Shown here: piece by piece, positions 1 to 9,567 of the stretch
Numbering within the stretch: the first letter of the stretch is position 1
Layout: the number at the start of each line of letters is the position of its first letter
Assembly: GCF_037126465.1 (NCBI RefSeq)
Contig: NC_088201.1
Coordinates: forward strand, 141,920,376 to 141,984,375
DNA from: Ornithodoros turicata
Lineage: Eukaryota; Arthropoda; Arachnida; Ixodida; Argasidae
Direction: 5' to 3'
Length of the DNA stretch: 64,000 nt
Program-made: the position numbers and the translations under genes
The notes under the pieces: model-generated
What the model was told of the DNA's origin: nothing
Seen by the model: only the letters and a program-made list of their open reading frames with translations
Database searches by the model: none

Positions 1-33
1 AATTCCTACGAATTAGTTTTTTTTTTCTTGCAG

Positions 34-200
34 TACATATGCCCGGTTGGGAGTCAGTATTATTCACGGCTGAATGTAATCACATCTGTTCTGTGATCCA
101 TAATGATTTACACATTTGTTTTTACTACTGCGTGAAGGAAACGGCGAGGATATGCGTTGGAGTCCGCATATGCTACGCTGTTGCTGAACCATTTCTAAAG
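34..200 (+). CDS. candidate internal exon of a small cysteine-rich (probably secreted) protein
   Basis: A polypyrimidine tract ending in CAG (31-33) precedes an open stretch that ends in AAAG followed by GTAAGA at 201, a good acceptor and donor pair. Read in phase 1 it gives about 55 residues with six cysteines spaced roughly C-x3-C-x9-C-x3-C-x7-C-x5-C, as in many small disulfide-rich arthropod secreted peptides. A second acceptor (CCCAG, 288-292) after a 92-bp intron would continue in frame from 293 to a TGA at 368-370, adding a short tail rich in basic residues. No signal peptide is in view because the upstream exon would lie outside the window. I do not recognise the family. The splice sites and cysteine spacing are seen; the gene itself is inferred, and the short length leaves real room for chance. 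Confidence 0.4.
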
Positions 201-370
201 GTAAGAGTGCACCGTACCGTTTTCTTAGACACGGTTTATCTTAGTGTTTAGCGATTACGTTTGGGATACGAAATTACCCATCACATTCCCAGGATCGCCA
301 CCGTAGCATTCTATACCAGGTTCAGGGCCTATCAGCCAGAGGTGACAGTCGTAAATTAATCAAAATCTGA

Positions 371-1239
371 GCGAAACTTTGCAGCACCTTAGACTCGCAT
401 TCAAGTTCATATAGCTTCAACGGATTTGCGATATCTCCAGAATGAGTGGCCATGAGAGTAGTCAGATATCGGGTTCGAGCCCACCAACGCTCTGTCCTAA
501 GATCACTCGTAAAGTTCTTCGCCACCGTAAGATGTCGCTACTGACCATAAGGCGACTCATTATTCCATTTCACCCTATTACCTTACCATTATCTTACCAT
601 TTCTTCATTATCATTATCTTCATTATCTACCATTACCTTATTAGCAATAGAGTGGACACTCCCCACTCATCATAATTTCAATAAATTTGTTGTGGTCTCT
701 AGTTCGATTGGACAACAGGAGAATATGATGGATGAATGGCTGACCAATGAAGGCTGGACTGTGTAGAGTCGGGAACAGCTCAGCTCCTAGAACTGTAGAT
801 ACCGAGTACTCGTGCATCTCGGGTTTGTCGCTTTTGACCGTACACCATATGATGACACTGTCTATGACTATCCAATTTACGACTGGGTGACGAGTATGAT
901 CGTAAGAGTGCTGAAAATATTAGGAAAAAAAACTGTTCGGGAAAACGGTCACGAAACATAAGGGTACCGAGTGAAAGCTCAAAGTCTTCCGTAAGTTTCT
1001 GTAAAAGAAAGCGGTTACAGGACATCAATTTTGGACTGTATGAGTGGACGCAGCATACGATGACGCTTTTTTTATGCGTTAGCATTAGGAGCCCCGTTTT
1101 GAGGAAAAGCCGGCATCGTAGCGGGGTGACCCTGGTGTGCGCGTACAGCACGCCAGGTGACGGAGAAGAGCGAATCAGGCTACGTTCTGCAAGCTGATTT
1201 GCTCTCCTCAGTCACGTGGAAGCGCAGAGCTCGTCAGCT
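371..1239. other. no gene recognised; possible decayed tRNA-derived SINE
   Basis: No coding feature is supportable here. A box-B-like GGTTCGAGCCC lies at about 472-482, but no convincing box A precedes it. The stretch around 575-650 is a pyrimidine/AT-rich run of ATTACC and ATTATC steps. The longest open frame (minus strand, 780-1151) shows no motif. Confidence 0.4.
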
Positions 1240-1419
1240 AGGAGCTGGAGCCGTCGTCAGTTGCATCTCGTCTCTGGGCGTGTTCAGACGTGTCTCGTGC
1301 GTTTTCCGAAAGTTTCGCGACAGCTGAGTTTGTGTCTAATGTCGTGTTGCAGTTTAAACGGCAAAGTTCTTCAATCGATCCCTGAACCTTCTACTAGTCA
1401 AAATGTATAATGTATGATG
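1240..1419 (+). repeat. dispersed repeat, copy 1, left part (split by mariner-1)
   Basis: This segment matches 38036-38190 in the same orientation. Shared landmarks are CGTCAGTTG, CGTCTCTGG, the AGTTTC region and CTACTAGTCAAA. After the mariner, at about 4755-4870, the match resumes with GAAGCAGAAA, GAGAAGCAATTAGAAGCAAG and ACGAACGTCT, found in the same order at 38200-38260. The repeat therefore existed before the mariner inserted at a TA inside it. Its class is unknown; no ORF, LTR or tRNA box was seen. Confidence 0.6.
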
Positions 1420-2468
1420 TACGAGGGTGGTTCCCTAAGTTTCCGGCCCGACCAACTTTTAATAGTCATAGAGACGAAACAAGTGTATCACTTTTCGACA
1501 TAGTCACCCTTAACTTCGATGCACTTTTGACACCTTTCAACCAGCATTCTTATACCCTTGAAAAAATAGTCCGAAGTTTTGCCCGCAGAATGTTGGAAAA
1601 CTGCCTCTTGCACCTCACTATCGTTTTGAAATCTCCGTCCTCTGAGATCCCTGTTCAAGTTTGAGAACAGGAAGTAGCTCGGTGCCAAGTCTGCACTGTA
1701 GGGTGGGTGGTGGATTTCTTCGAAGCCGCACTCCTTCAGTGCAGCCTTGGCAACAGAAGCCGTGTGGACAGGGGCATCGTCCTGAAGCAACCGGACACCT
1801 CGACTCAACCTGCCGCGCTTCTTTTCCTTGATGGCGTCTCGCAGTCGGTGCAGGAGTGAAGCATAATAAGTCGCATTCACTGTGGTGTTCCTCTCTTTGA
1901 AGTCAATGGAGGATCCCGTGACAATCCCAAAATATTGTTGCCATGATCTTCTTTTTAGATTGTGTGACCTTAGCTTGTTTTGGGGGCGCTTCTCCTGGTT
2001 TGCGCCATTCCATCGACTTCTTTTTCGAAAGGGGATCATAGTAGAGCACCATAGTCTCATCCCCTGTGACAATTGACTTCAATATTTCTTCTTCGTTCTC
2101 TTGACAGAGCTCGAAAAACTCTTTTGCACAGACGACGCGCTGTTGCTTAAAGGGAGAATCCGCATAAGGTCCCTTCCGAGATTTTCGAATATTCGTCACC
2201 TTTAGCCATCAACGACCATGCCTGTAAAATATCTCCTTCGAAAACTGAGTCAAACGTGATAAAAATGATTTTCTTCTATGACGCGCTCGGTGACAAGGTA
2301 GCGCGAGCCACGAGCGCTTTTCTGCAAGCAACACCGAGCGTGATGTAAGTCGCGAGATATCCCGCGCCGTCCGCCTTGCTTTGCTGTGTGTTTTGGCAGT
2401 TTTGACGAAGGAAATTTTCCGTAGCAATTGTGTTCGTTACGTCGCACACTGATCTTACACCCGCCACG

Positions 2469-2778
2469 ATGGCCGGTAAGACATGCTGTATAATCAGTTG
2501 TGGCAACAGGTCGGATACAACAACAGACGTAGCATATTTCGAGTTTCCGACGGCCAAACAACGTCGTTTGGAGTGGGAAATGGCGCTGCGCAAAATCAAG
2601 TGGAGGAAGACCAGCTCGAGAACGATATGTTCTCATCATTTTGAGCCGGGAATGGTCGACACGAAAAGACGGCTCATGCGGGAACTCGGAGTGGCACCTG
2701 CGGGCACCTGCGGGATGCACCGACCGCATGTGCACCTGCAACATGTTTCATATTACGCGTGCACCCGTGGCACTTATA
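2469..2778 (+). CDS. THAP-type zinc-finger exon, interrupted downstream
   Basis: The ATG at 2469 opens a frame whose first 60 residues match the THAP (C2CH) DNA-binding domain: a Cys pair near residues 6/7 and 11, a Phe-Pro at 26-27, an invariant-looking Trp at 36, and Cys54-x2-His57 followed by FEPG. THAP domains bind the ends of P and Kolobok elements and occur in some host regulators. The frame reads on to 2813, but from 2779 it lies inside the fold-back MITE, so the native C-terminal continuation is lost. The Cys/His ligands look intact. I infer this is the N-terminal exon of the surrounding element's protein rather than a host gene. Confidence 0.7.
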
Positions 2779-3653
2779 CAGGGTGTCCCAGAAAACGTGT
2801 CATTGAATTATAATAAAAAAACTACGCCACCTAGAATCATGCAGTCAACAGCATTTGTTCTTATTAGTTTTTGCCACCTCCTAATGTGAATGTCATTACT
2901 TCAAGTTTAATTATGTAAATATTTGCGAACTGAACTCAGAAATTTGCCAAGTAAAGGTCACTTTTTTACCCCACCAATATGAAGAGCGTGCCGAATACAC
3001 TCAAATTCATGATAATTCACAGTGATATTCACGAGCTATTCCAACGGAAAAAATAGCCGAATATCATGCTTTTTGGAGCACCGGACAATAGCGCGCGATG
3101 ACGTTTTGAGCGCAATCGCTCTCAGTGCGACGAAAGGAGGTTCCGAAGCCAGCCCACAGAGCGATAGTAGAAAAAGTAACAGTTCCTAAAATTGGGAGAG
3201 GGAAAGCAAAATCCCAGCGAAAGTCGGACATGATAAGCCGTGCCTGTTTTATCTGTTTCTGCGATGTCGGGGAGGGCTGGGTTTCCAATCTCGTTTCGTC
3301 GGACTGACAAAGATTGCGCTGAAAAATTCATCGTGCGCTATTCTGTGCGACCTCCGTAGAGTATGATGTTCGGCTATTTTCTCCGATGGGATAGCTCCTG
3401 AATATCCCTGTCAATTATCATTAATTTGACTAAATTAGACACGCTCTTCACATTGGCGGGGTTACAAAGTTACCTTTACTAGGCAAATTTCCAACTTAAG
3501 CTCGCAAAAATTTACATAATTAAACTTACGTTACACGACATTCATATGAGGAGGTGGCAAAAACCCAGTAAGAACAAATGCCGTTGACCGCATGACTCTA
3601 GTTGGTGTAGTTTTTTTATTATAATTCAATGACACGTTTTCTGGGACACCCTG
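2779..3653. mobile_element. 875-bp fold-back MITE (near-complete palindrome)
   Basis: The left end reads CAGGGTGTCCCAGAAAACG and the right end is its reverse complement. The flanks are TATA on both sides, giving a TA or TATA duplication (2775-2778 and 3654-3657). The arms match for about 340 bp and weaker complementarity continues to the centre, so the whole element could fold back on itself. It contains no coding sequence; the open frames at 3064-3331 on both strands are products of the palindrome. The superfamily is uncertain, though a TA target would fit Tc1/mariner-type mobilisation. Confidence 0.85.
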
Positions 3654-4754
3654 TATAAGAATGTGCGACAACCTATTAGAAACTCATCATTAGTTACTCC
3701 GAGTTCGACAGTCTTCAGTGTATGGGCCCGAGGCCTCGGTTTCAAGCGACGCGCGCACTGGTACAGGGTCCGTCGAATACGGCGAGTCGTTGTGGTTTAT
3801 GGTGGCGGTCAAGTCATTCTCCTCATTAGAATACACGTCTGAATCGGGCTGAAGTCCCGTGGAGTTCTATTCTGATGCGGAGTCGGTTTCCATGACTGCA
3901 CGTTGAGCGTAACTTGCTTCCTGGCGTCTTCAATGCAATACAACACATGGGAATCACGGCAGACGAATCTCGCGACTGACGTCACGGCGTGGCGCTCCTC
4001 GATTCCGATGCCACCGCCTGCTCTCATAGTTTTGGTTTCGCTTTATCGTTTTCGCTGTTTATAAATTATACGGGCACATTTATACGAAACGGGGGCTGTT
4101 GTCAGCATCTGGGGGGTGGTCTCTGCTGAAATGAACTTTCACTTAATTTTGGGCACAACCGTTGCGGACCCTCCCTTTAAGAACTGACGAGAGAAGTCGT
4201 GGAAGCCATCTCGCACTGACCTTTTTCATGTGAAGGCCCTCGCCGATGATGCTAGAAACGGTTGTTTTGGAAAGCCCCAGCCTTTCTGAGATTTCCTTCA
4301 CCTTCAGACGCCTGTCGCTCAACACTTCCTCCTCGACAAGATACAAATTTCCTTGTGTCACCACTTCCACTGGACGACCATCGCGTGGATCATCTTCAAT
4401 GGACTCTCGCCCCAGTCGAAACTGCTTAGCCCAGTCTTTTACCGTTGTGTACGACGGAGAGGCTTCCCTGCACACGTTGTCCAGTCGCGCTTTAATTTAC
4501 ATAAGCGAAAGTCCCTCGTTTGTCAATAATTTTATCACAGCGCGGTACTAAATTTTTTTTCAGTTTTAACTGAAGGGTGCACCCTGGCTGTTTGAAATGC
4601 CGCTCTCCAACCGAAAAAAGCATGGAGAGGGTTGAGGGTGGTGCTCCGGCCCACCAACAGATAGCGCCACGCGTCTTTAATCGCACTGCGCGCCAATTTC
4701 AAATTCGCGCGCATTTTCTACCTCGGGCCGGAAACTTATGGAACCACACTCGTA

Positions 4755-4870
4755 TGTACTGCATATGTATATAATGTATAATGTCAAAGTATATAAAAAT
4801 AAGAAGCAGAAAAGAAGCAAAAGAGAAGCAATTAGAAGCAAGACGAACGTCTACTGCTAATGCATTCTCA
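4755..4870 (+). repeat. dispersed repeat, copy 1, right part
   Basis: This continues the repeat interrupted by mariner-1. The purine-rich run of AGAAGCA-type steps, followed by GACGAACGTCT, matches 38200-38260. From about 4871 to 5073 no feature was recognised. Confidence 0.55.
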
Positions 4871-5077
4871 TCACATTAATTATATTTACCGCCCTACAAT
4901 TTTCATTACTCTATACATACAGGATGTGAACCACAGGAAACCGTTGGACCAGTGGAGGGTATACGTGATGACAATGAGAAATATCTAGAATTATGATTTT
5001 GCCGGGCCAGCATCATATGTCAGAGATGCTCGTAGGGCGTTCTGGAACCGCTTGCATAAAAAGTTCATAATCAGTCT

Positions 5078-5338
5078 TGTGGAAACCCGGTGTTTCCACA
5101 ACCTCGGGGCGTCAGTCCGTCCGTTCCGTCGCCAAGGAAGACACAGCAAACGAAAAGGGTTCAAACAACAAACAAGGTTTATTCCATACCTCTGACAACA
5201 GATACGGTCGATACTCCCAGAGTAACCCCAGCCTCAACTTCCCACCCGCTTATATCATATCGAAGCACACAATCAGCGCCCCCTTCCTGATGGGCGTACT
5301 CGTGACCGACGCGCTTGTTATCGACATAGGTCGCGATA
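5078..5338 (-). repeat. 3' LTR of Gypsy 1
   Basis: This 261-bp LTR carries a minus-strand AATAAA (complement at 5178-5183) as the likely poly(A) signal and a TATAAG-like box near 5243-5250. In minus orientation it ends in TTTCCACA. Its start (TATCGCG) lacks the usual TG. Confidence 0.92.
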
Positions 5339-5353
5339 CTCCCCCCCTCCAAA
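5339..5353 (-). other. polypurine tract of Gypsy 1
   Basis: On the minus strand TTTGGAGGGGGGGAG lies immediately before the 3' LTR, where second-strand DNA synthesis is primed. Confidence 0.75.
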
Positions 5354-5372
5354 GTCCAAGTAAACACAGCCC

Positions 5373-5912
5373 TCACACATCGGGCATGTCCAGTACAACG
5401 TCGTCGGGGATCGCCGGGACTCCTTCCTGTCTCTGGAGCAGGTCCGGGCGGTGCCACTGGAGGACAGCCACTGCCGCTGCTACGTCTGAGACAGTCCTCC
5501 TGCCTTCTCTCAGTGCGTCGATCTTGGCTTGATGGAGGGGACCACGGCGGTGGGTAGCACGATGAAGTTCAGGCACTCCGCAGACGGGGCAGAGTAGACG
5601 TTTCTCATCCTCGGTGAGGGCAATCGGGGGGTCGGCGGGGTGCCTGTCTTGTAGCGTGAGTCCTCGAAACGGAGGAGGGACCTGGCTCGGGTCGCTTCCG
5701 CGGAGTGGCCTGGGCTGGGAGGACCAGCGGGCCCTGGACGCCCAAGAGACGGGACGGTTGTACGCCACCACCGTCCAGGTGGCAACTGACGAAGACCTCG
5801 GTGGTGTGGACGGTCTTAGGTCTCGACGGTTACGACGTCCTGTCGGGGCCGCCTGGTGCTGACGAGCTGGGCCGGCCGCAACCTTCTGTGCGCCTTGTTT
5901 CGGAGCCATCAC
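5373..5912 (-). CDS. third ORF of Gypsy 1, zinc-finger-like protein
   Basis: A 179-residue open frame lies between the end of pol (6073) and the polypurine tract, the place where errantiviruses carry env. It has no signal peptide or membrane segment, so it is not an envelope. The N-terminal half is rich in Arg, Pro and Ser. The C-terminal half holds CPVCG, then a His nine residues after the second Cys and another His five residues later (HRRGPLH). This C-x2-C-x9-H-x5-H arrangement resembles U1/matrin-type nucleic-acid-binding fingers. Good codon continuity over 540 nt in an otherwise intact element argues that it is real. Expression would need a spliced or internally initiated RNA. Its function is unknown; nucleic-acid binding is inferred only from the finger. 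Confidence 0.65.
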   Translation of the reverse strand: MMAPKQGAQKVAAGPARQHQAAPTGRRNRRDLRPSTPPRSSSVATWTVVAYNRPVSWASRARWSSQPRPLRGSDPSQVPPPFRGLTLQDRHPADPPIALTEDEKRLLCPVCGVPELHRATHRRGPLHQAKIDALREGRRTVSDVAAAVAVLQWHRPDLLQRQEGVPAIPDDVVLDMPDV

Positions 5913-6072
5913 TGAAAAAATTGAAAAACAGAGACACCGTCAGGTGGAAACACCTAACTGCGAGGGTCTGGCAAGGCCCTCGTGCATATGTCGTGAGAAG
6001 CTAAAAATAGTAGCCACACGAACAAAACCCTAAATCACAAGCACTAGGTTCTAGCGATGGAGATAGTGGCAG

Positions 6073-9000
6073 CTACGTGCGCCGCCTGCGGGGACGCAAA
6101 CTGTAGCGACTGGAAGGTCCGGGAACGGGATCCTGGTCCAGGTCTAGAGGGGGAAGCTGAACGTTTGCTTCTTCGCCCTCAGGGTCTCGGAGGTGGTAAG
6201 TCTTCAGGTCCGAGATGTGAACTGGCCCAGTCTCTTCGCCGGTGTTGCAGCGACGAAGCCTGTAAGTGAGGCCGGAGGAGCACGCACTTACCTCGAAGGG
6301 GCCATCCCACCTATCTGCGAGTGAAGCTGCAAAGCCTCGTGACGCATCACTTAGCGGGTGGGTCCGTCGAAGGACGAGGTCACCGACGCTGTAGGTGAGG
6401 TTCCGTCGCCCTCGATTGTACTGGCGAGCCTGGTCCAACCGTGCGACGTCCAGATTCTCCCGAGCCGTCCGAGCTGCATCGTCCAGTCGACTCCGGAGTT
6501 CCTCAGCGAACCTTGAATAAGGAGGCCGGGTAGCACCATCCCGGAGGCCCAGAGCATTCTTCACTGGAAAGGGGGCCTCTCGTCCCAAGTTCAGGAACGC
6601 CGGGGTGAAGCCTGTGGATCTGTTTACTGTTGTCCGTGTAGCGAACGCTAGTTCAGCCAGGCGAAGATCCCAATCACGGTGGTGCTGGCTAGTAAAAGCA
6701 ACCAACATCATTTTCAGGTTCCGATTAACACGTTCGGTAATGTTAGCCTGAGGGTGATATGGGGAAGTCTTCTTGTGCCGAATGCCTAAGACAGCGCAAG
6801 AATCTGAGAACACCTTACTTGTAAAGTAGGTAGCGTTATCTGTGATGAGCTGAGCAGGAAACCCGAACCGGCAAAAGGTGTCGAGTAGTCTTTCCCACAC
6901 TCTCTGGGAAGTCAGTGTCCTGAGAGGAAACAGCTCAACCCATTTCGTGAAATGATCAGTAACCACAAACAAATACTGGTTACCTCTAGGACTACGTGGA
7001 AACGGTCCCATCACATCACAAGCAACTATCTGCCAGGGCCTATTACTCTGAATAGGCTGTAAGCGCCCAGGGGGTAAACCACCACGAGGTTTTGCTCTCT
7101 GGCATACGGGACAAGTACGAACATACTTTGTTACATCCTGCCTCATTCCTGGCCATGTCGCAACCCGACATAACTTTTCATAAGTTTTCCTGCCACTGCT
7201 GTGACCTGCCAAGGCCGAATCATGAAAGTAACGTATGAAAGACTTACGCAACTTCCGTGGCACCACGACTCTGAATGGGGATGAGCCGTCATCGTCATCC
7301 GCCTGGGGTATGTATCTGAACAGGATGCCATCCTCGCCCAGCAGATAGGAGTCGTGCCGTCCATCAGTCGTTCCGGTGCCTGCCGAGTCCTGCTCAGCTA
7401 ACCATTGAGACACCCGCTGACAAAGGCCGTCCGCTCTCTGAGCGTCTAGGAGCTGCTCTCTGCTCACGACCGTGCCCCAAGACGAAGATACGTCTCGTGC
7501 CACTTGTGCTGCTGCCAGGAGCTGGGAAGGCGCCTCGGTGCCTTCCTCTCCCCCCTCCGGTAGAGGCGCACGGGAAAGCGCGTCTGCTACCACGTTCGTT
7601 GAGCCCCGCTTGTACTCCACGTTGAAGGAGTAGCCTTGTAGCGTCAGGGCCCACCTGGCAAGACGTCCAGATGGGTTGTGGAGCCGCTGCAGCCAGGAAA
7701 GTGCCTGGTGGTCAGTCTGGACGGTGAAAGTGGTGCCGTCCAGGTACAGATCAAACTTCCTGAGAGCGAAGATGATCGCCAAGCATTCCTTTTCCGTGAC
7801 GGAGTAATTCCGTTCTGCCGGATTCAGCGTGCGACTTGCAAAAGCCACTGGACAGAGAATAGCGTCATGCTCCTGCAAGAGAACTGCGCCAACCCCATAA
7901 TCGCTAGCATCTGTTTGCACTACAAACGGTTTGTTCAGGTCAGGCAAATATAGCCTGGCCGTATTAGCGATCGCGTGAGAAAAAGCTCGAAATGATCGTT
8001 CGTGCTCCTCTCCCCACTGCCAGGGTGTATCGTTGCGCAACAACCGGTTAAGCGGCTGCGCTAACTCAGCGCAATTAGGAATGAATTGTCTGTAGAAACC
8101 AACCATACCCAAGAAACGCTGCAAGGCTTTCACGTTACCGGGAACCGGATACTCTATGATCGCCTTTAGCTTGTCATCACTAGGACTGATGGTTCCTCCG
8201 TCCACCATGAAGCCGAGGAGGCTGATCCTAGGCGATGCCAGCTGCACCTTGCGGGGGTTTATGGTTAGCCCCGCCTGCTTCATCCTTGTAAGGACGATTG
8301 ACAGGTGTTCCAAGTGTTCCTGAAAGTTTCTGGAAAACACTACGACATCATCCATGTACGCCATCGCGAAGTTATACTTCGCATCTCCCAATACGGTATC
8401 CATTAGCCGTTGGAAACTGGCGGGAGAGTTAGACAGACCGAAAGGCATCCGTACAAACTCAAACAACCCCCTATGACAGGTAAAGGCTGTTTTCGGGACA
8501 TCCTCCGGGGCAACTTGGATTTGCAAAAACCCTCTACTACAATCAAGCGTTGAAAACACTGTAGCGTTGCCCAGGGAATACATAATAGACTCGATGGACG
8601 GAAAGGGGTAAGAGTCCCTTACAGTTACTGCGTTAAGTCGACGGTAGTCGACGCATAACCTAGCCGTACCATCACGTTTCGGAGCCAGGACGACAGGAAA
8701 CGCCCAAGGGCTCTGGGACCTTTGAACTGCACCGGTTTGGAGCATTTCATCAAGAGCAGCGTCTAACAAAGCACGCTTATGCACACTCAATGGTCTCGGA
8801 TTACAACGCCAGGGCCTAGCGTTACCCGTGTCTATGCTATGCTGTAACACAGACGACTTACCGGGTTTTTCCGTGAAGACACCGTCAAACTGCCGCAGTA
8901 CTTGTTCAAGCTGTCGGCGCTTCTCCTCGGGACCATGAAATGACCCCAAGACAGTCGGGAGCGGGGACGGTTCAACGGACGTTGCTGCAGCTTGCTTAGC

Positions 9001-9357
9001 TGGACTGCTGTCCTGTGGCACGCCGAAAGGAAAAAATCCTGACGATCCGTGGTAGACGTATCCTCCATTGGGCAGGTCCAGCACAAATTTCTGCCGGATG
9101 ATGAAGTCCCTGCCCAGGATAACGGGCACTGCCAGGCCAGGAAGGTGGACGAAGCGCTGCTTTCGTCGTCTCCCATCAAAGCGAAGCCAGAGCACAACTG
9201 CAGTTTGTGCTGGAATCACGTCATTGGAAGCAAGACGTAGAGTGACATCTGTGGATTGCAATTCCACATTCCGTGATGCGCAGTGCTCGTACACACAATC
9301 GCCGATAAGAGAGACTGTAGCCCCCGTGTCGATAAGGGCGATGTAATCTCTCCCCAA
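6073..9357 (-). CDS. pol: Gypsy 1 Pol: protease, reverse transcriptase, RNase H, integrase
   Basis: This 1094-residue frame contains, in order, an aspartic protease (LIDTGATVSLIG near the start), a reverse transcriptase with VDYRRLN and the catalytic YMDD, RNase H (QTDASDYGVGAVL), an HHCC zinc finger (H and H, then CPVCQRAK), and an integrase core with CDVMGPFP, TDNATYF and the Glu in TERVN. A GPF-type segment (DRWDGPFEV) lies near the C-terminus. The same frame stays open upstream of 9357 as far as the slippery site at 9561-9567, in the -1 frame relative to gag, so Pol is most likely made as a Gag-Pol fusion and not from the internal position at 9357. It copies the element RNA into DNA and integrates it. 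All key residues appear present. Confidence 0.95.
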   Translation of the reverse strand: MGRDYIALIDTGATVSLIGDCVYEHCASRNVELQSTDVTLRLASNDVIPAQTAVVLWLRFDGRRRKQRFVHLPGLAVPVILGRDFIIRQKFVLDLPNGGYVYHGSSGFFPFGVPQDSSPAKQAAATSVEPSPLPTVLGSFHGPEEKRRQLEQVLRQFDGVFTEKPGKSSVLQHSIDTGNARPWRCNPRPLSVHKRALLDAALDEMLQTGAVQRSQSPWAFPVVLAPKRDGTARLCVDYRRLNAVTVRDSYPFPSIESIMYSLGNATVFSTLDCSRGFLQIQVAPEDVPKTAFTCHRGLFEFVRMPFGLSNSPASFQRLMDTVLGDAKYNFAMAYMDDVVVFSRNFQEHLEHLSIVLTRMKQAGLTINPRKVQLASPRISLLGFMVDGGTISPSDDKLKAIIEYPVPGNVKALQRFLGMVGFYRQFIPNCAELAQPLNRLLRNDTPWQWGEEHERSFRAFSHAIANTARLYLPDLNKPFVVQTDASDYGVGAVLLQEHDAILCPVAFASRTLNPAERNYSVTEKECLAIIFALRKFDLYLDGTTFTVQTDHQALSWLQRLHNPSGRLARWALTLQGYSFNVEYKRGSTNVVADALSRAPLPEGGEEGTEAPSQLLAAAQVARDVSSSWGTVVSREQLLDAQRADGLCQRVSQWLAEQDSAGTGTTDGRHDSYLLGEDGILFRYIPQADDDDGSSPFRVVVPRKLRKSFIRYFHDSALAGHSSGRKTYEKLCRVATWPGMRQDVTKYVRTCPVCQRAKPRGGLPPGRLQPIQSNRPWQIVACDVMGPFPRSPRGNQYLFVVTDHFTKWVELFPLRTLTSQRVWERLLDTFCRFGFPAQLITDNATYFTSKVFSDSCAVLGIRHKKTSPYHPQANITERVNRNLKMMLVAFTSQHHRDWDLRLAELAFATRTTVNRSTGFTPAFLNLGREAPFPVKNALGLRDGATRPPYSRFAEELRSRLDDAARTARENLDVARLDQARQYNRGRRNLTYSVGDLVLRRTHPLSDASRGFAASLADRWDGPFEVSACSSGLTYRLRRCNTGEETGPVHISDLKTYHLRDPEGEEANVQLPPLDLDQDPVPGPSSRYSLRPRRRRT

Positions 9358-9516
9358 AATTCGAACAGCGATGTTTGGTTCCTTGTCCTCGATGTTATCT
9401 CGGACAGAAAAAGCAAAAGGAGCTAAAGCGTCTCCTTTTATCTTGCTGCTTGCAAAGCCAGCTTCTGAATTATCAGGGTCACGGATTGTAACCGTTCGTT
9501 CGCTCTTTCGGCAGAT

Positions 9517-9567
9517 AGCCGACGTCGCTGAGCGATTGTTTACCGGCGTCGGCTGCGACCGTTTCCC
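9517..9567 (-). promoter_or_regulatory. predicted -1 programmed ribosomal frameshift signal
   Basis: On the minus strand the heptamer GGGAAAC (9561-9567) is in the correct register with the gag codons (G GGA AAC). A 6-nt spacer (9555-9560) leads to a perfect 8-bp stem, AGCCGACG pairing with CGTCGGCT (9547-9554 and 9517-9524), with a 22-nt loop. The gag stop (9540-9542) lies in the loop. The -1 frame is open from the heptamer through to pol. Slippery heptamer, spacing and stem together match the standard -1 frameshift layout. Confidence 0.8.

Larger units (their letters stand above)
2151..4176 (+). mobile_element. Kolobok-like TTAA-flanked element carrying a THAP exon
   Basis: The insert sits between two TTAA tetramers (2147-2150 and 4177-4180). 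Its inverted termini read AGGGAGAATCCGCA on the left and AGGGAGGGTCCGCA on the right. Removing the insert and one TTAA restores the mariner reading frame across the junction, which supports these boundaries. A TTAA target together with a THAP-type zinc finger fits the Kolobok superfamily; piggyBac also uses TTAA but has different ends and no THAP domain. No transposase catalytic region is visible, so the copy is non-autonomous or internally deleted. A separate fold-back MITE has inserted at 2779-3653. Confidence 0.7.
1488..4570 (-). pseudogene. mariner transposase, split by an insertion
   Basis: The minus-strand N-terminal half (about 4570-4177) has the paired helix-turn-helix region, including a GRESIEDDPRDGRP linker and KVSARWLPRLL. 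The C-terminal half (2146-1488) has the catalytic part: TGDET for the first Asp, LLQDDAPVH for the second, and PPYSADLAPS. The halves meet in frame if the inserted element and one TTAA copy are set aside. Damage is clear: there is a stop or frameshift near 4490 in the N-terminal segment and frame changes around 1900-2070. The third catalytic Asp of the D,D34D triad is absent, because LAPS is followed directly by YF. The protein would normally cut and join DNA at the terminal repeats. It cannot be functional here. Confidence 0.88.
1422..4752 (-). mobile_element. mariner-family DNA transposon (mariner-1), inactivated and nested
   Basis: Terminal inverted repeats of about 30 bp begin CGAGGGTGGTTCC on the left and, read inward, CGAGTGTGGTTCC on the right, with TTTCCGGCCCGA further in. 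The element is flanked by the TA duplication typical of mariner (1420-1421 and 4753-4754). The 3.3-kb length is far above the usual 1.3 kb because a 2.03-kb element (2151-4176) is inserted in the transposase gene. Without that insert the element would be about 1.3 kb, as expected for the family. Confidence 0.92.

Noticed and set aside
471..482. Box-B-like GGTTCGAGCCC as a tRNA gene or SINE
   Set aside because: No matching box A at the right spacing and no cloverleaf pairing was evident.
3064..3331. Overlapping frames on both strands in the fold-back MITE
   Set aside because: They mirror each other because the DNA is palindromic.
6057..6269. Plus-strand frames within the Gypsy 1 coding region
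   Set aside because: They are antisense shadows of pol and gag.
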